The notes under the pieces are model-generated. The model made no database searches, had not been told where the DNA came from, and worked only from the letters and a program-made list of their open reading frames with translations. Both the position numbers and the translations under genes were made by a program. Below, piece by piece: positions 1-6,093 of a DNA stretch of 6,683 nt. How positions within the stretch are numbered: the stretch's first letter is position 1; every line of letters starts with the position of its first letter. The DNA comes from Sulfurospirillum sp. (GTDB lineage Bacteria > Campylobacterota > Campylobacteria > Campylobacterales > QNZT01), in the NCBI GenBank assembly GCA_003978455.1, contig QNZT01000097.1, positions 1-6,683 on the forward strand, in the 5' to 3' direction.

Positions 1-2054
1 TTCTCTTCGGGTTCGTTTTTATCGGAAGATTTTTTATCGTTTTTGTTTTCCGCTGTTTTTGGCTGCTCTTCTTCAGCACTTTTTTCTCTCTTCTCTTCCT
101 TGCTGATCGCTTCGTTGATATCCTCGTTCGGCTCTTCATGATTGGTGAGTCTGGTCGGCATACCGTGCTCTTTCTCATACGCTTTGATGATTTTGACAAC
201 GGTTTTGCCTTCGATTGTTTCGGTTTCGAACAGTTTTTTCACCATCTCTTCTATGGCACCTTTGTACTCTCTGAGTGTTTCGACAACGTGTTTGTAACGC
301 TCATCGAGGAAATTTTTGACAAACTCATCCACTTTTTCGGCAGTTTTGGAGCTGTACTCCTTGACACTTCCCCCCTGCAAAAAGGTGTTTCGCTGTTTTT
401 CAAGTACCATCAGACCGGCTACGTCACTCATGCCGTATATACCGACCATCGCTTTGACGATATCTGTAGCACGTTCCAGATCGTTGCCCGCTCCGGTGGA
501 GATCTCGCCTATAAAGACTTCCTCTGCCGCACGTCCGCCCAGCAGTACATCGACTTCGGCGATCAGTTCATGTTTTTGCATGAGATATTTGTTCTCTTCG
601 GGTGTGTTGAGTGTGTATCCCAGTGCAGCAAGACCTCTTGGCACGATGGAGACTTTGGAGACTTTTTTCGCCCCTTTGGTCGTCTCGGCGATGAGTGCGT
701 GACCACTTTCATGATAGGCGACGATACGCTTCTCTTTGGGGTTGATACGTCTGGATTTTTTCTCCAAACCTGCGATAGCACGCTCCACCGCTTCAAAGAA
801 ATCTTTCTGTTCGACGTGGGTTTTGTTTTTTCTTCCCGCAAGGAGTGCCGCTTCGTTGATGATATTGGCAAGGTCGGCACCTGCAAGTCCGGCAGTCAAA
901 CGTGCAATCTCTTCGAGGTCGACATCGTCGGCGATTTTGATCTTTTCGATATGTACTTTCAGGATCTGTACACGCCCTTTGAAGTCAGGCTTATCGACCA
1001 GTACCTGTCTGTCGAAACGTCCCGGTCTCAGTAGCGCTGCGTCGAGTACTTCGGGTCGGTTGGTCGCCGCCAGTACGATAACCGGTGACTGGTCGGAACT
1101 GAAGCCGTCCATCTCTGCCAGTAGCTGGTTGAGTGTCTGTTCACGTTCGTCGTTACCGCCCATCATACCGCTGGCGGCACGGCTTTTACCGATAGCGTCG
1201 ATCTCATCGATAAAGATGATAGCAGGTGCCTCTTTTTTGGCATTGTCAAAGAGGTCTCTGACACGGCTGGCACCGACACCGACAAACATCTCGATAAAGC
1301 TGGAACCGGAAACGGAGAAGAAAGGTACATCCGCTTCACCGGCTACCGCTTTTGCCAGAAGTGTTTTACCGGTACCCGGAGGACCTACTAACAGAACACC
1401 TTTGGGGATCTGTGCACCGAGGTTCATGTAACGCTCGGGATACTTGAGAAAATCGACGATCTCCTTGACTTCCTCTTTCGCCTCTTCGACACCGGCGACA
1501 TCGTCGAACTTCACTTTCGGTTTTTCGGAGTTGACCAGTTTTTTGCTGCTGCCCATGCCGAGGATACCGCCGCCCATGTTCTTTTGCATACGGCTGGTAA
1601 GCAGCATCCAGATACCGAAAAAGATGAAGATCGGAATCACCCATGAAAAGAGTATCTCTGTGAGCCAGTTGGTTTCGTTGTATCCGCCGTAAGGGATCTT
1701 CTTTTTGTCCAGAAGGGGGATGAGTGTGTTGTCTTCACCCACTTTTTTGACGTAGTAGATCGTACGGGTTCCGCCGTTGTTGTCGGCAACAGCCTTGATC
1801 ATCGTCTGCCCGATGGCAACATAATTGATCTTGCCCTCTTTGATGAGCTGCTTGAGTTCGTAGTAGTTGATATTTCTGGTGGTAGCCTGGGTAAAACCGC
1901 CTGTCTTTGCACTGTTTTCTCCCATGCCGTTGCCTGGTTCGACCATCGTTTTGAAAAGCAGTATGATCAGAACAGAGAAAATGGCAAAAATAACCAGAGG
2001 ATTCTGGTTGAAAAAGTTATCGTTTTTTTTGTCATTTTTATTGTCTTGAGACAT
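1..2054 (-). CDS. ftsH: ATP-dependent zinc metalloprotease FtsH, C-terminus cut by the window edge
   Basis: Membrane-anchored AAA+ protease that unfolds and degrades misfolded membrane proteins and short-lived cytosolic proteins. The frame is open from ATG at 2054 to the left edge, 684 codons without a stop. Two membrane helices (about residues 19-38 and 134-152) flank a small periplasmic domain, giving the usual FtsH topology. The AAA module has Walker A GPPGTGKT (224-231), pore motif FVG (257-259), Walker B with D283-E284, and the second region of homology RPGRFDR (343-349) carrying the arginine fingers. The M41 peptidase has zinc motif HESGH (448-452) and a likely third ligand, Asp525. After about residue 633 comes a Lys/Glu/Asn-rich, probably disordered tail that is still open at the edge; with it the protein is longer than E. 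coli FtsH (644 residues). The start directly abuts the prmA stop (TAGATG), and AAAAGGA lies 5 bases before the ATG, inside the end of prmA. The identification is essentially certain; only the end is unseen. Confidence 0.98.
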   Translation of the reverse strand, partial: MSQDNKNDKKNDNFFNQNPLVIFAIFSVLIILLFKTMVEPGNGMGENSAKTGGFTQATTRNINYYELKQLIKEGKINYVAIGQTMIKAVADNNGGTRTIYYVKKVGEDNTLIPLLDKKKIPYGGYNETNWLTEILFSWVIPIFIFFGIWMLLTSRMQKNMGGGILGMGSSKKLVNSEKPKVKFDDVAGVEEAKEEVKEIVDFLKYPERYMNLGAQIPKGVLLVGPPGTGKTLLAKAVAGEADVPFFSVSGSSFIEMFVGVGASRVRDLFDNAKKEAPAIIFIDEIDAIGKSRAASGMMGGNDEREQTLNQLLAEMDGFSSDQSPVIVLAATNRPEVLDAALLRPGRFDRQVLVDKPDFKGRVQILKVHIEKIKIADDVDLEEIARLTAGLAGADLANIINEAALLAGRKNKTHVEQKDFFEAVERAIAGLEKKSRRINPKEKRIVAYHESGHALIAETTKGAKKVSKVSIVPRGLAALGYTLNTPEENKYLMQKHELIAEVDVLLGGRAAEEVFIGEISTGAGNDLERATDIVKAMVGIYGMSDVAGLMVLEKQRNTFLQGGSVKEYSSKTAEKVDEFVKNFLDERYKHVVETLREYKGAIEEMVKKLFETETIEGKTVVKIIKAYEKEHGMPTRLTNHEEPNEDINEAISKEEKREKSAEEEQPKTAENKNDKKSSDKNEPEE

Positions 2055-2864
2055 CTAGATCCTTTTGAGTACGAGTGTGTGCCACTCTTTGTTTTGTATA
2101 TTTTCTACAAGTTCAAAGTCTTGAAATTTTTCCTTGACTTTATCAATATATTTGTCAATTATACCTGATAGAATTAAAATTCCGCCAACCTTGACTGATT
2201 TTTTTAAATCTTTGTGAATCATCATCAGTACATCTGCGATGATATTTGCGACGACGATATCGTACTCTTTTTGCGTATTGTGTGCAGAGCCTGTCCATGC
2301 TTCATGAAAATCGATATTGTTCAGGGTAAAATTATCCTGTGCACTGTGTATCGCGACTTCGTCCGTATCGCAGATATCGACAACCGCTCCGAGTTTGGCA
2401 GCCGCGATGGAGAGTATCCCGCTTCCGCAACCGACATCCAGCAGTGTATCATTTTCATGAACATAATCGTTAATCGTCTGTAAACAGGAGTAGGTGGTTT
2501 CATGATGTCCCGAGCCGAACGCGAGCGCAGGGTTGATGATGATATCGATAGTGTTCTCTTTCGGGTTTTCCCACTGCGGTCTGACGTAGAAGTTGCCGAC
2601 TGAGATGGGTTTGATGGAAGATTTGTATTTGTTGATCCAGTCTTCGTTTTTTTCGCGGGTATGTTCTGTGTGTACGCTGACACCGAGTTTTTTACCCAGG
2701 GTTTCCATCGCCCAGGCGACATCTTCGAGAGGTTCGCTGTCCCTGACTATGAGGGATCTGTCTCTCTCTTCGATGGCGTTTTGCATGATCTCCAGCAGCG
2801 TGTCGCTGAATATATCCAGATGGGCTTCGGGGGTAACAGTAAGTTGATAATAGTATTCGTTCAT
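2055..2864 (-). CDS. prmA: Ribosomal protein L11 methyltransferase PrmA
   Basis: SAM-dependent class I methyltransferase that in characterised bacteria trimethylates amino groups of ribosomal protein L11 in the cytoplasm. The 269-residue product shows the family pattern: a divergent N-terminal substrate-recognition domain (about 1-80), a linker, then the catalytic domain. Seen directly are FGSGHHETT (116-124), the PrmA signature that in E. coli reads FGTGTHPTT; SAM-binding motif I LLDVGCGSG (141-149); an acidic residue region at the end of strand 2 (CDTDE, 165-169); and the active-site loop VVANIIADVL (204-213). The start is fixed: the stop of cheY lies in the same frame five codons upstream, and the ATG at 2864 is the only start codon in between. 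The upstream purine stretch AAAAAGAGA runs right up to the ATG, a poorly spaced ribosome site, so translation may depend partly on coupling to cheY 15 bases away. It is somewhat shorter than E. coli PrmA (293), which I believe is normal for Campylobacterota. Confidence 0.96.
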   Translation of the reverse strand: MNEYYYQLTVTPEAHLDIFSDTLLEIMQNAIEERDRSLIVRDSEPLEDVAWAMETLGKKLGVSVHTEHTREKNEDWINKYKSSIKPISVGNFYVRPQWENPKENTIDIIINPALAFGSGHHETTYSCLQTINDYVHENDTLLDVGCGSGILSIAAAKLGAVVDICDTDEVAIHSAQDNFTLNNIDFHEAWTGSAHNTQKEYDIVVANIIADVLMMIHKDLKKSVKVGGILILSGIIDKYIDKVKEKFQDFELVENIQNKEWHTLVLKRI

Positions 2865-2879
2865 TCTCTTTTTCGCATT

Positions 2880-3242
2880 TTATAAAACTGCCTCGAGTTT
2901 TTCCTGTAAAACCTGAGGTGTAAACGGTTTTACTATATAATTGTTTACACCTGCTTTAAGTGCAGTGATTACTTCCGATTTTCCGCCTTCTGTTGTTACC
3001 ATGATAATCGGCATTTCAGAATATTTGTCTTCAGCGCGTACTTTCTGAACCAGTTCGAGTCCGTTCATCTCCGGCATATTCCAGTCGGTCACGAGGATAT
3101 CGATATCATCGTTTTTCTCCATCACTTCCCATGCTTTTGCACCGTCTTCTGCTTCGAGGATCTCTTTGTGCCCCAGTCTTGCAAGTGTATTTTTAATGAT
3201 TCTTCTCATTGTTGAACTGTCATCTACTACCAAAAACTTCAT
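2880..3242 (-). CDS. cheY: Single-domain chemotaxis response regulator CheY
   Basis: Stand-alone receiver domain of 120 residues with no output domain, the normal CheY size. All signature residues are present: the acidic pocket D7-D8, phospho-acceptor D53 in the stretch TDWNMPEMNG, T83 (equivalent to E. coli T87), Y102 (equivalent to Y106) and K105 in the KPF motif (equivalent to K109). The conserved Thr/Tyr pair supports a CheY-type switch, in which phosphorylation by CheA promotes binding to the flagellar motor protein FliM. That role comes from the family, since no flagellar or chemotaxis partner lies in this window. AAAGGA lies 6 bases before the ATG. The gene sits 20 bases after hisA and 15 bases before prmA. 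The cheY-prmA-ftsH order matches the one I recall from Campylobacter jejuni. An alternative is a receiver used in a non-motility pathway if the organism lacks flagella. Confidence 0.95.
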   Translation of the reverse strand: MKFLVVDDSSTMRRIIKNTLARLGHKEILEAEDGAKAWEVMEKNDDIDILVTDWNMPEMNGLELVQKVRAEDKYSEMPIIMVTTEGGKSEVITALKAGVNNYIVKPFTPQVLQEKLEAVL

Positions 3243-3262
3243 TTTTTTCCTTTAAACGCTTG

Positions 3263-3973
3263 TTATTGTGCTATCCTGAAAGCCTCCTCCAGATCGAGGG
3301 TACCTTCATAGAAAGCTTTACCTACTATTACACCCGATATCCTGCCTGTCTCTTTGAGGGCTCGGATATCACCTAAATCTCTGACACCGCCGCTGGCGAT
3401 GGTATCCAGACCACTTGCATCGGCTATATCGAGGGTAAAATCGACATTGACACCGCTGAGTGTGCCGTCTTTGCCCACATCGGTACAGATGATCGCTTCG
3501 ACACCTGCCTGTGCAAACTCTTTTGCCAGATCAGTCGCTTTCATAGTTGATTTTTCCGCCCAGCCTTCGACTGCTACGTAACCGTCGATAGCATCGATAC
3601 CGACTGCGATGCGGTACTTCTGTGCTACTTCTTTGACAAAATCGGCATTTTTCAATGCGACTGAACCCAGTATGATGCGATCGATTCCGATCTCCAGATA
3701 GCGCTTGATGGTCTCTTCGTCACGGATACCGCCGCCAAGCTCTATCTCTATATCGCACATTTGACGGATTTTTTTAATCTGTTCGATATTTTTCGGTTCT
3801 CCCGCAAAAGCGCCGTTGAGATCGACGAGGTGAAGCCACTTGCTGCCCATCTCTTCAAACCGTTTGGCGAGTTGCCACGGTTCACTGCTGTAGATTTTCG
3901 CACTATCCATCAAGCCTTTGGTAAGGCGTACTGCCTGTCCGTCTTTGAGGTCTATCGCCGGTAAAATATCCAT
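3263..3973 (-). CDS. hisA: Phosphoribosylformimino-5-aminoimidazole carboxamide ribotide isomerase (HisA)
   Basis: Cytoplasmic (beta-alpha)8-barrel enzyme of histidine synthesis that isomerises ProFAR to PRFAR, the substrate of HisF-HisH. The frame is open further upstream to an ATG at 4072, but that extension lies inside hisH and has no HisA similarity. The ATG at 3973 gives the canonical N-terminus [12 protein letters not shown], a normal length of 236 residues, and AGGGA 8 bases upstream (3982-3986). Expected catalytic residues are D8 (strand 1) and D128 (in GIDA, strand 5). The phosphate-binding loops appear as GGGIRD (80-85), GKDG (167-170) and SGGVRD (194-199), with the late barrel motif [10 protein letters not shown] at 215-224. 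The two-fold repetition of the GG-R-D motif reflects the family's half-barrel duplication. Only one base separates its ATG from the hisH stop, which suggests translational coupling. Confidence 0.97.
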   Translation of the reverse strand: MDILPAIDLKDGQAVRLTKGLMDSAKIYSSEPWQLAKRFEEMGSKWLHLVDLNGAFAGEPKNIEQIKKIRQMCDIEIELGGGIRDEETIKRYLEIGIDRIILGSVALKNADFVKEVAQKYRIAVGIDAIDGYVAVEGWAEKSTMKATDLAKEFAQAGVEAIICTDVGKDGTLSGVNVDFTLDIADASGLDTIASGGVRDLGDIRALKETGRISGVIVGKAFYEGTLDLEEAFRIAQ

Positions 3974-3974
3974 A

Positions 3975-4586
3975 TCACATATCCCTGAAATTTTTGAGTA
4001 TTTGAAGTCCGTTTTTGTGTGACTTCTCTGGGTGGGGCTGAAAGCCGAAAATGTTTCCATTATATATAGCACTTGGAAATGTGTAGCCGTAGAGTGTCTC
4101 TCCCATCACATACCGGTCGTCGCAGGCGGCGTGGTAACTGTGCACGAAGTAGAGGTAAAACGCTTCGGGGAGGTTTTCCAGAAGTGCTGTTTTCTCTTTG
4201 ACAAAGAGCTCGTTCCATCCCATATGCGGTACTTTAAGCGGTTTGGGAAATCTCTCTGTATCGAACCTGACCACTTTGCCGGGGATCAGTCCCAGCCCTT
4301 CATGAAACCCGAACTCTTCCGAACTCTCCAGCAGGAGCTGCATGCCCAGGCAGATGCCCAGCAGCGGTTTCCCGCTCTTTGCAAACGTTATGATTGCTTC
4401 ATCCATGCCCGTCTTTTGCAGGTGCTCCATCGCGTCTCCGAAAGCCCCGACACCGGGAAGGATGATCTTGTCAAACGACGCTATCTTTTCCGGATCCTGT
4501 ACTATCTCTGCTTTTGCACCTATTTTATCGAAAGCGTTGCGCACACTGGCAAGATTTCCCATATTGTAATCAATGATCGCTGTCAT
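3975..4586 (-). CDS. hisH: Imidazole glycerol phosphate synthase, glutamine amidotransferase subunit HisH
   Basis: Class I (triad) glutaminase that hydrolyses glutamine and passes ammonia to the synthase subunit HisF, forming imidazole glycerol phosphate and AICAR. The 203-residue product has the typical start [11 protein letters not shown], the oxyanion-strand segment PGVGAFGDA (44-52), the nucleophile elbow GICLGMQ with Cys79, and the His185/Glu187 pair in the QPHPEKS motif, so the triad is intact. Length is normal for the family. The start at 4586 is supported by AGGA 5 bases upstream and by the conserved N-terminus. The first 17 bases overlap the end of the upstream exonuclease gene, and hisA starts one base after its stop. 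Its obligate partner HisF is not in this window, so that gene must lie elsewhere. Confidence 0.97.
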   Translation of the reverse strand: MTAIIDYNMGNLASVRNAFDKIGAKAEIVQDPEKIASFDKIILPGVGAFGDAMEHLQKTGMDEAIITFAKSGKPLLGICLGMQLLLESSEEFGFHEGLGLIPGKVVRFDTERFPKPLKVPHMGWNELFVKEKTALLENLPEAFYLYFVHSYHAACDDRYVMGETLYGYTFPSAIYNGNIFGFQPHPEKSHKNGLQILKNFRDM

Positions 4587-5364
4587 ATTTTCCTATCTCC
4601 GTTTTGATACCTTCATGAAATACAGCAGTGTAGGATTTCCCCTGCGGCAGTCTGCTTTGCATCGTGTGCAGATACCTGAGGTAATCTTCGAGAATGATAT
4701 TGCCTTTGAGCAGTTCGTATTTGAGGTAGAGCCAGTAGGTGTTGAGTACGTCGCTTTCGCAATACTCCTTGATCTCCTCCATTTTCCCTTCATAATAGAG
4801 TGTATGCACCTGATCACCGCTGACATCGAACTTCCCTGGAATACCCGCCATATTGCAGAGCAGATCGAGTTTCAGACCGCGCACCGCACCGAACTCGCTG
4901 ATATGATCCATCAGGTCGACATGAAAACGGTCGCTGAAACGGTAGCGGTAGTTGTCCCATTTGCTCTTGTTGAGCTCTTTGTTCTCTTTGTCGTAAAAAG
5001 CGTGGCATGAGAGGTTGTATTTCATCGCCCGTATCATGAGCATGGGGATGTCAAAATTTCTGCCGTTGAAACTCACCAGTTTGGGGTTGTGTCTGTCGAT
5101 GAACTGGAGAAAATTGGTCAGCATCTCCTGCTCCGTTTTTCCGCCGATGGAGCTGACTTTCTCAAACGAACCGAAATCGTCGCTGATGACTGCCGAAATC
5201 GCTACAACTTGATGAAAGGGAACCGGGAGAAAAGAGCTGCCGGTCTGCTCCTCCTGGAGGGAAAAAGCCTGATTGGTGATGCTTAGATCATCACCTTCGA
5301 GATGGAACTGTTTGCGTATGAGTTCCGTATCCGGAATAGTTTCGCAGTCAAATATACAAATCAT
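4570..5364 (-). CDS. Predicted 3'-5' exonuclease of the PolB-like DEDDy family
   Basis: A 264-residue stand-alone nuclease that I assign to the predicted PolB-like exonuclease family (DnaQ/RNase D fold). The three exonuclease motifs are visible: Exo I FDCETIPD with D6 and E8; Exo II SFNGRNFDIP with D105; Exo III YCESD with Y201 and D205. Tyrosine four residues before the last aspartate defines the DEDDy subtype, and these acidic residues would hold two catalytic metal ions. No polymerase domain is attached. The substrate (DNA or RNA) cannot be told from sequence; family members are annotated as predicted exonucleases. ATG at 5364 is preceded by AAAGGA at 4-base spacing and, a short leader further up, by a strong extended -10 promoter, making this the first gene of the operon. 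It overlaps hisH by 17 bases, although no link to histidine synthesis is evident. Confidence 0.88.
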   Translation of the reverse strand: MICIFDCETIPDTELIRKQFHLEGDDLSITNQAFSLQEEQTGSSFLPVPFHQVVAISAVISDDFGSFEKVSSIGGKTEQEMLTNFLQFIDRHNPKLVSFNGRNFDIPMLMIRAMKYNLSCHAFYDKENKELNKSKWDNYRYRFSDRFHVDLMDHISEFGAVRGLKLDLLCNMAGIPGKFDVSGDQVHTLYYEGKMEEIKEYCESDVLNTYWLYLKYELLKGNIILEDYLRYLHTMQSRLPQGKSYTAVFHEGIKTEIGKYDSDH

Positions 5365-5390
5365 GAAGTCCTTTCGGATTTTTGGAAGGT

Positions 5391-5419
5391 ATTATAGCAA
5401 AATAGGGTAAAGCGAAGTA
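5391..5419 (-). promoter_or_regulatory. Probable sigma-70 promoter with extended -10, upstream of the exonuclease-his-cheY-prmA-ftsH genes
   Basis: On the minus strand the sequence TGCTATAAT places a perfect TATAAT at 5396-5391 with the TGn extension before it. No good -35 is seen at the expected distance (TACTTC around 5419-5414), which agrees with the known weakness of -35 boxes in Campylobacterota housekeeping promoters. Transcription would start near 5384, leaving a leader of about 20 bases before the ATG at 5364, just long enough to carry AAAGGA. It lies between the putative terminator hairpin and the first gene of the operon. Confidence 0.72.
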
Positions 5420-5421
5420 AC

Positions 5422-5450
5422 AAATCATACGGAGAAGTTCCGTATGATTT
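5422..5450 (-). terminator. Perfect 12-bp inverted repeat, probable transcription terminator
   Basis: The arms AAATCATACGGA (5422-5433) and TCCGTATGATTT (5439-5450) are perfectly complementary around a 5-base loop. The hairpin lies 16 bases past the stop of the helix-hairpin-helix protein gene and before the promoter of the next operon, the expected place for a terminator. The trailing U-run is short (the arm ends in TTT, followed by GTT), so intrinsic termination on the minus strand may be only moderate. The symmetric arms also leave open a role as an operator for a dimeric regulator next to the promoter. Confidence 0.6.
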
Positions 5451-5466
5451 TAGATGAGGTGAGGTA

Positions 5467-6081
5467 TTAGTATTTTTTTTCACCTCGTTGTACTTTTTTG
5501 CTAAAGTGGGTTGCCTGACCGGCAGCAAGTAACTTTGCCTGACCGATCCAGTTTTCACGATTGACACGCCCCTTAAAGACAAGATAGTTGTCGATCCATT
5601 GGACATTTTCAGGTGTCCATTCCGCAATTTGGCTAAAATGGTAAATACCAAGCTCATTGAGCGCTTCTTCGATCTTCAGACCGATACCGCTGATCTCTTT
5701 GAGATCATCTGCAAAACCGTTTCTTGGAGCACTAAGAACAGGAGGTCTCTCTCCTTCTATTGTGTCAAATGACTTGTGAAATGCCTGCATCTTTGCTATG
5801 TCGGCAGGATCTTCATCTCCTGAAAGTGAAAGACCCTCTCTCTCTCGTGGTGTCAGAGTTGTTGTAGCAGAAGCAGCTGCCGCAGATGCTGTTGTTGTTC
5901 CGACTATTTTAGGAACTGCCGATTCATCTTCATAGCTATTGAGTTGTGTTGTCACTCCTCTTCCTCTATAATCATCGCATTTTTTCATTTTACCCAGGAG
6001 GTATCCGATGATTCCTCCCAGAATGCCGGCAATCAGCAAGCATAGTATCATGTCCATTGCAAGTTGCAGTAAATTATCCAT
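5467..6081 (-). CDS. Membrane-anchored helix-hairpin-helix domain protein of unknown function
   Basis: Predicted 204-residue protein in three parts. Residues 8-30 form one hydrophobic helix rich in spaced glycines (G19, G22, G23, G26, G30), a glycine-zipper pattern that often packs helices together. The following KMKKCDDYRGR is positively charged, so the C-terminus is probably cytoplasmic. Residues 61-77 are an Ala/Thr/Ser low-complexity linker. Residues 123-185 (DDLKEISGIGLKIEEALNEL and following, with the motif EWTPENV and the stretch FKGRVNRENWIGQAK) resemble the helix-hairpin-helix-like domain found at the C-terminus of some NuoE-annotated proteins and in small stand-alone proteins; this is from memory. 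In such domains the SGIG loop can contact DNA backbone, but binding is not shown here. A strong AGGAGAAGAGG lies just before the ATG, which starts 12 bases after the OmpA-family gene, so the two are co-transcribed. The coding sequence ends with a run of eight A bases. Function unknown. Confidence 0.85.
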   Translation of the reverse strand: MDNLLQLAMDMILCLLIAGILGGIIGYLLGKMKKCDDYRGRGVTTQLNSYEDESAVPKIVGTTTASAAAASATTTLTPREREGLSLSGDEDPADIAKMQAFHKSFDTIEGERPPVLSAPRNGFADDLKEISGIGLKIEEALNELGIYHFSQIAEWTPENVQWIDNYLVFKGRVNRENWIGQAKLLAAGQATHFSKKVQRGEKKY

Positions 6082-6093
6082 CCTCTTCTCCTT

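Noticed and set aside
138..1034. 298-codon open frame on the plus strand
   Set aside because: It is entirely antisense to the AAA and protease domains of ftsH, shows no recognisable domain and has no supported ribosome site; it is a by-product of ftsH codon use.
736..1431. 231-codon open frame on the plus strand
   Set aside because: Also antisense to the ATPase region of ftsH; the Ser/Ala/Arg-rich product looks like a shadow frame.
2868..2886. TATAAAAT around the cheY stop as a possible promoter for prmA
   Set aside because: It overlaps the cheY stop, lacks a TGn extension and would leave almost no leader; AT-rich stop-codon context explains it equally well.
3974..4072. Longer 5' version of hisA starting at 4072
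   Set aside because: The extra 33 residues come from within hisH, and the canonical HisA N-terminus begins at 3973 with a fitting AGGGA site.
4032..4607. 191-codon open frame on the plus strand
   Set aside because: Covers hisH in antisense, while the hisH catalytic triad and ribosome site support the minus strand.
5456..5486. Inverted repeat GAGGTG ... CACCTC around the stop of the HHH protein
   Set aside because: Only 6 bp of stem with a 19-base loop, expected by chance; the nearby 12-bp hairpin is far stronger.
5361..5657. 98-codon minus-strand frame overlapping the HHH protein
   Set aside because: It is an alternative frame of the real gene extended through the intergenic hairpin and promoter; no ribosome site or domain supports it.
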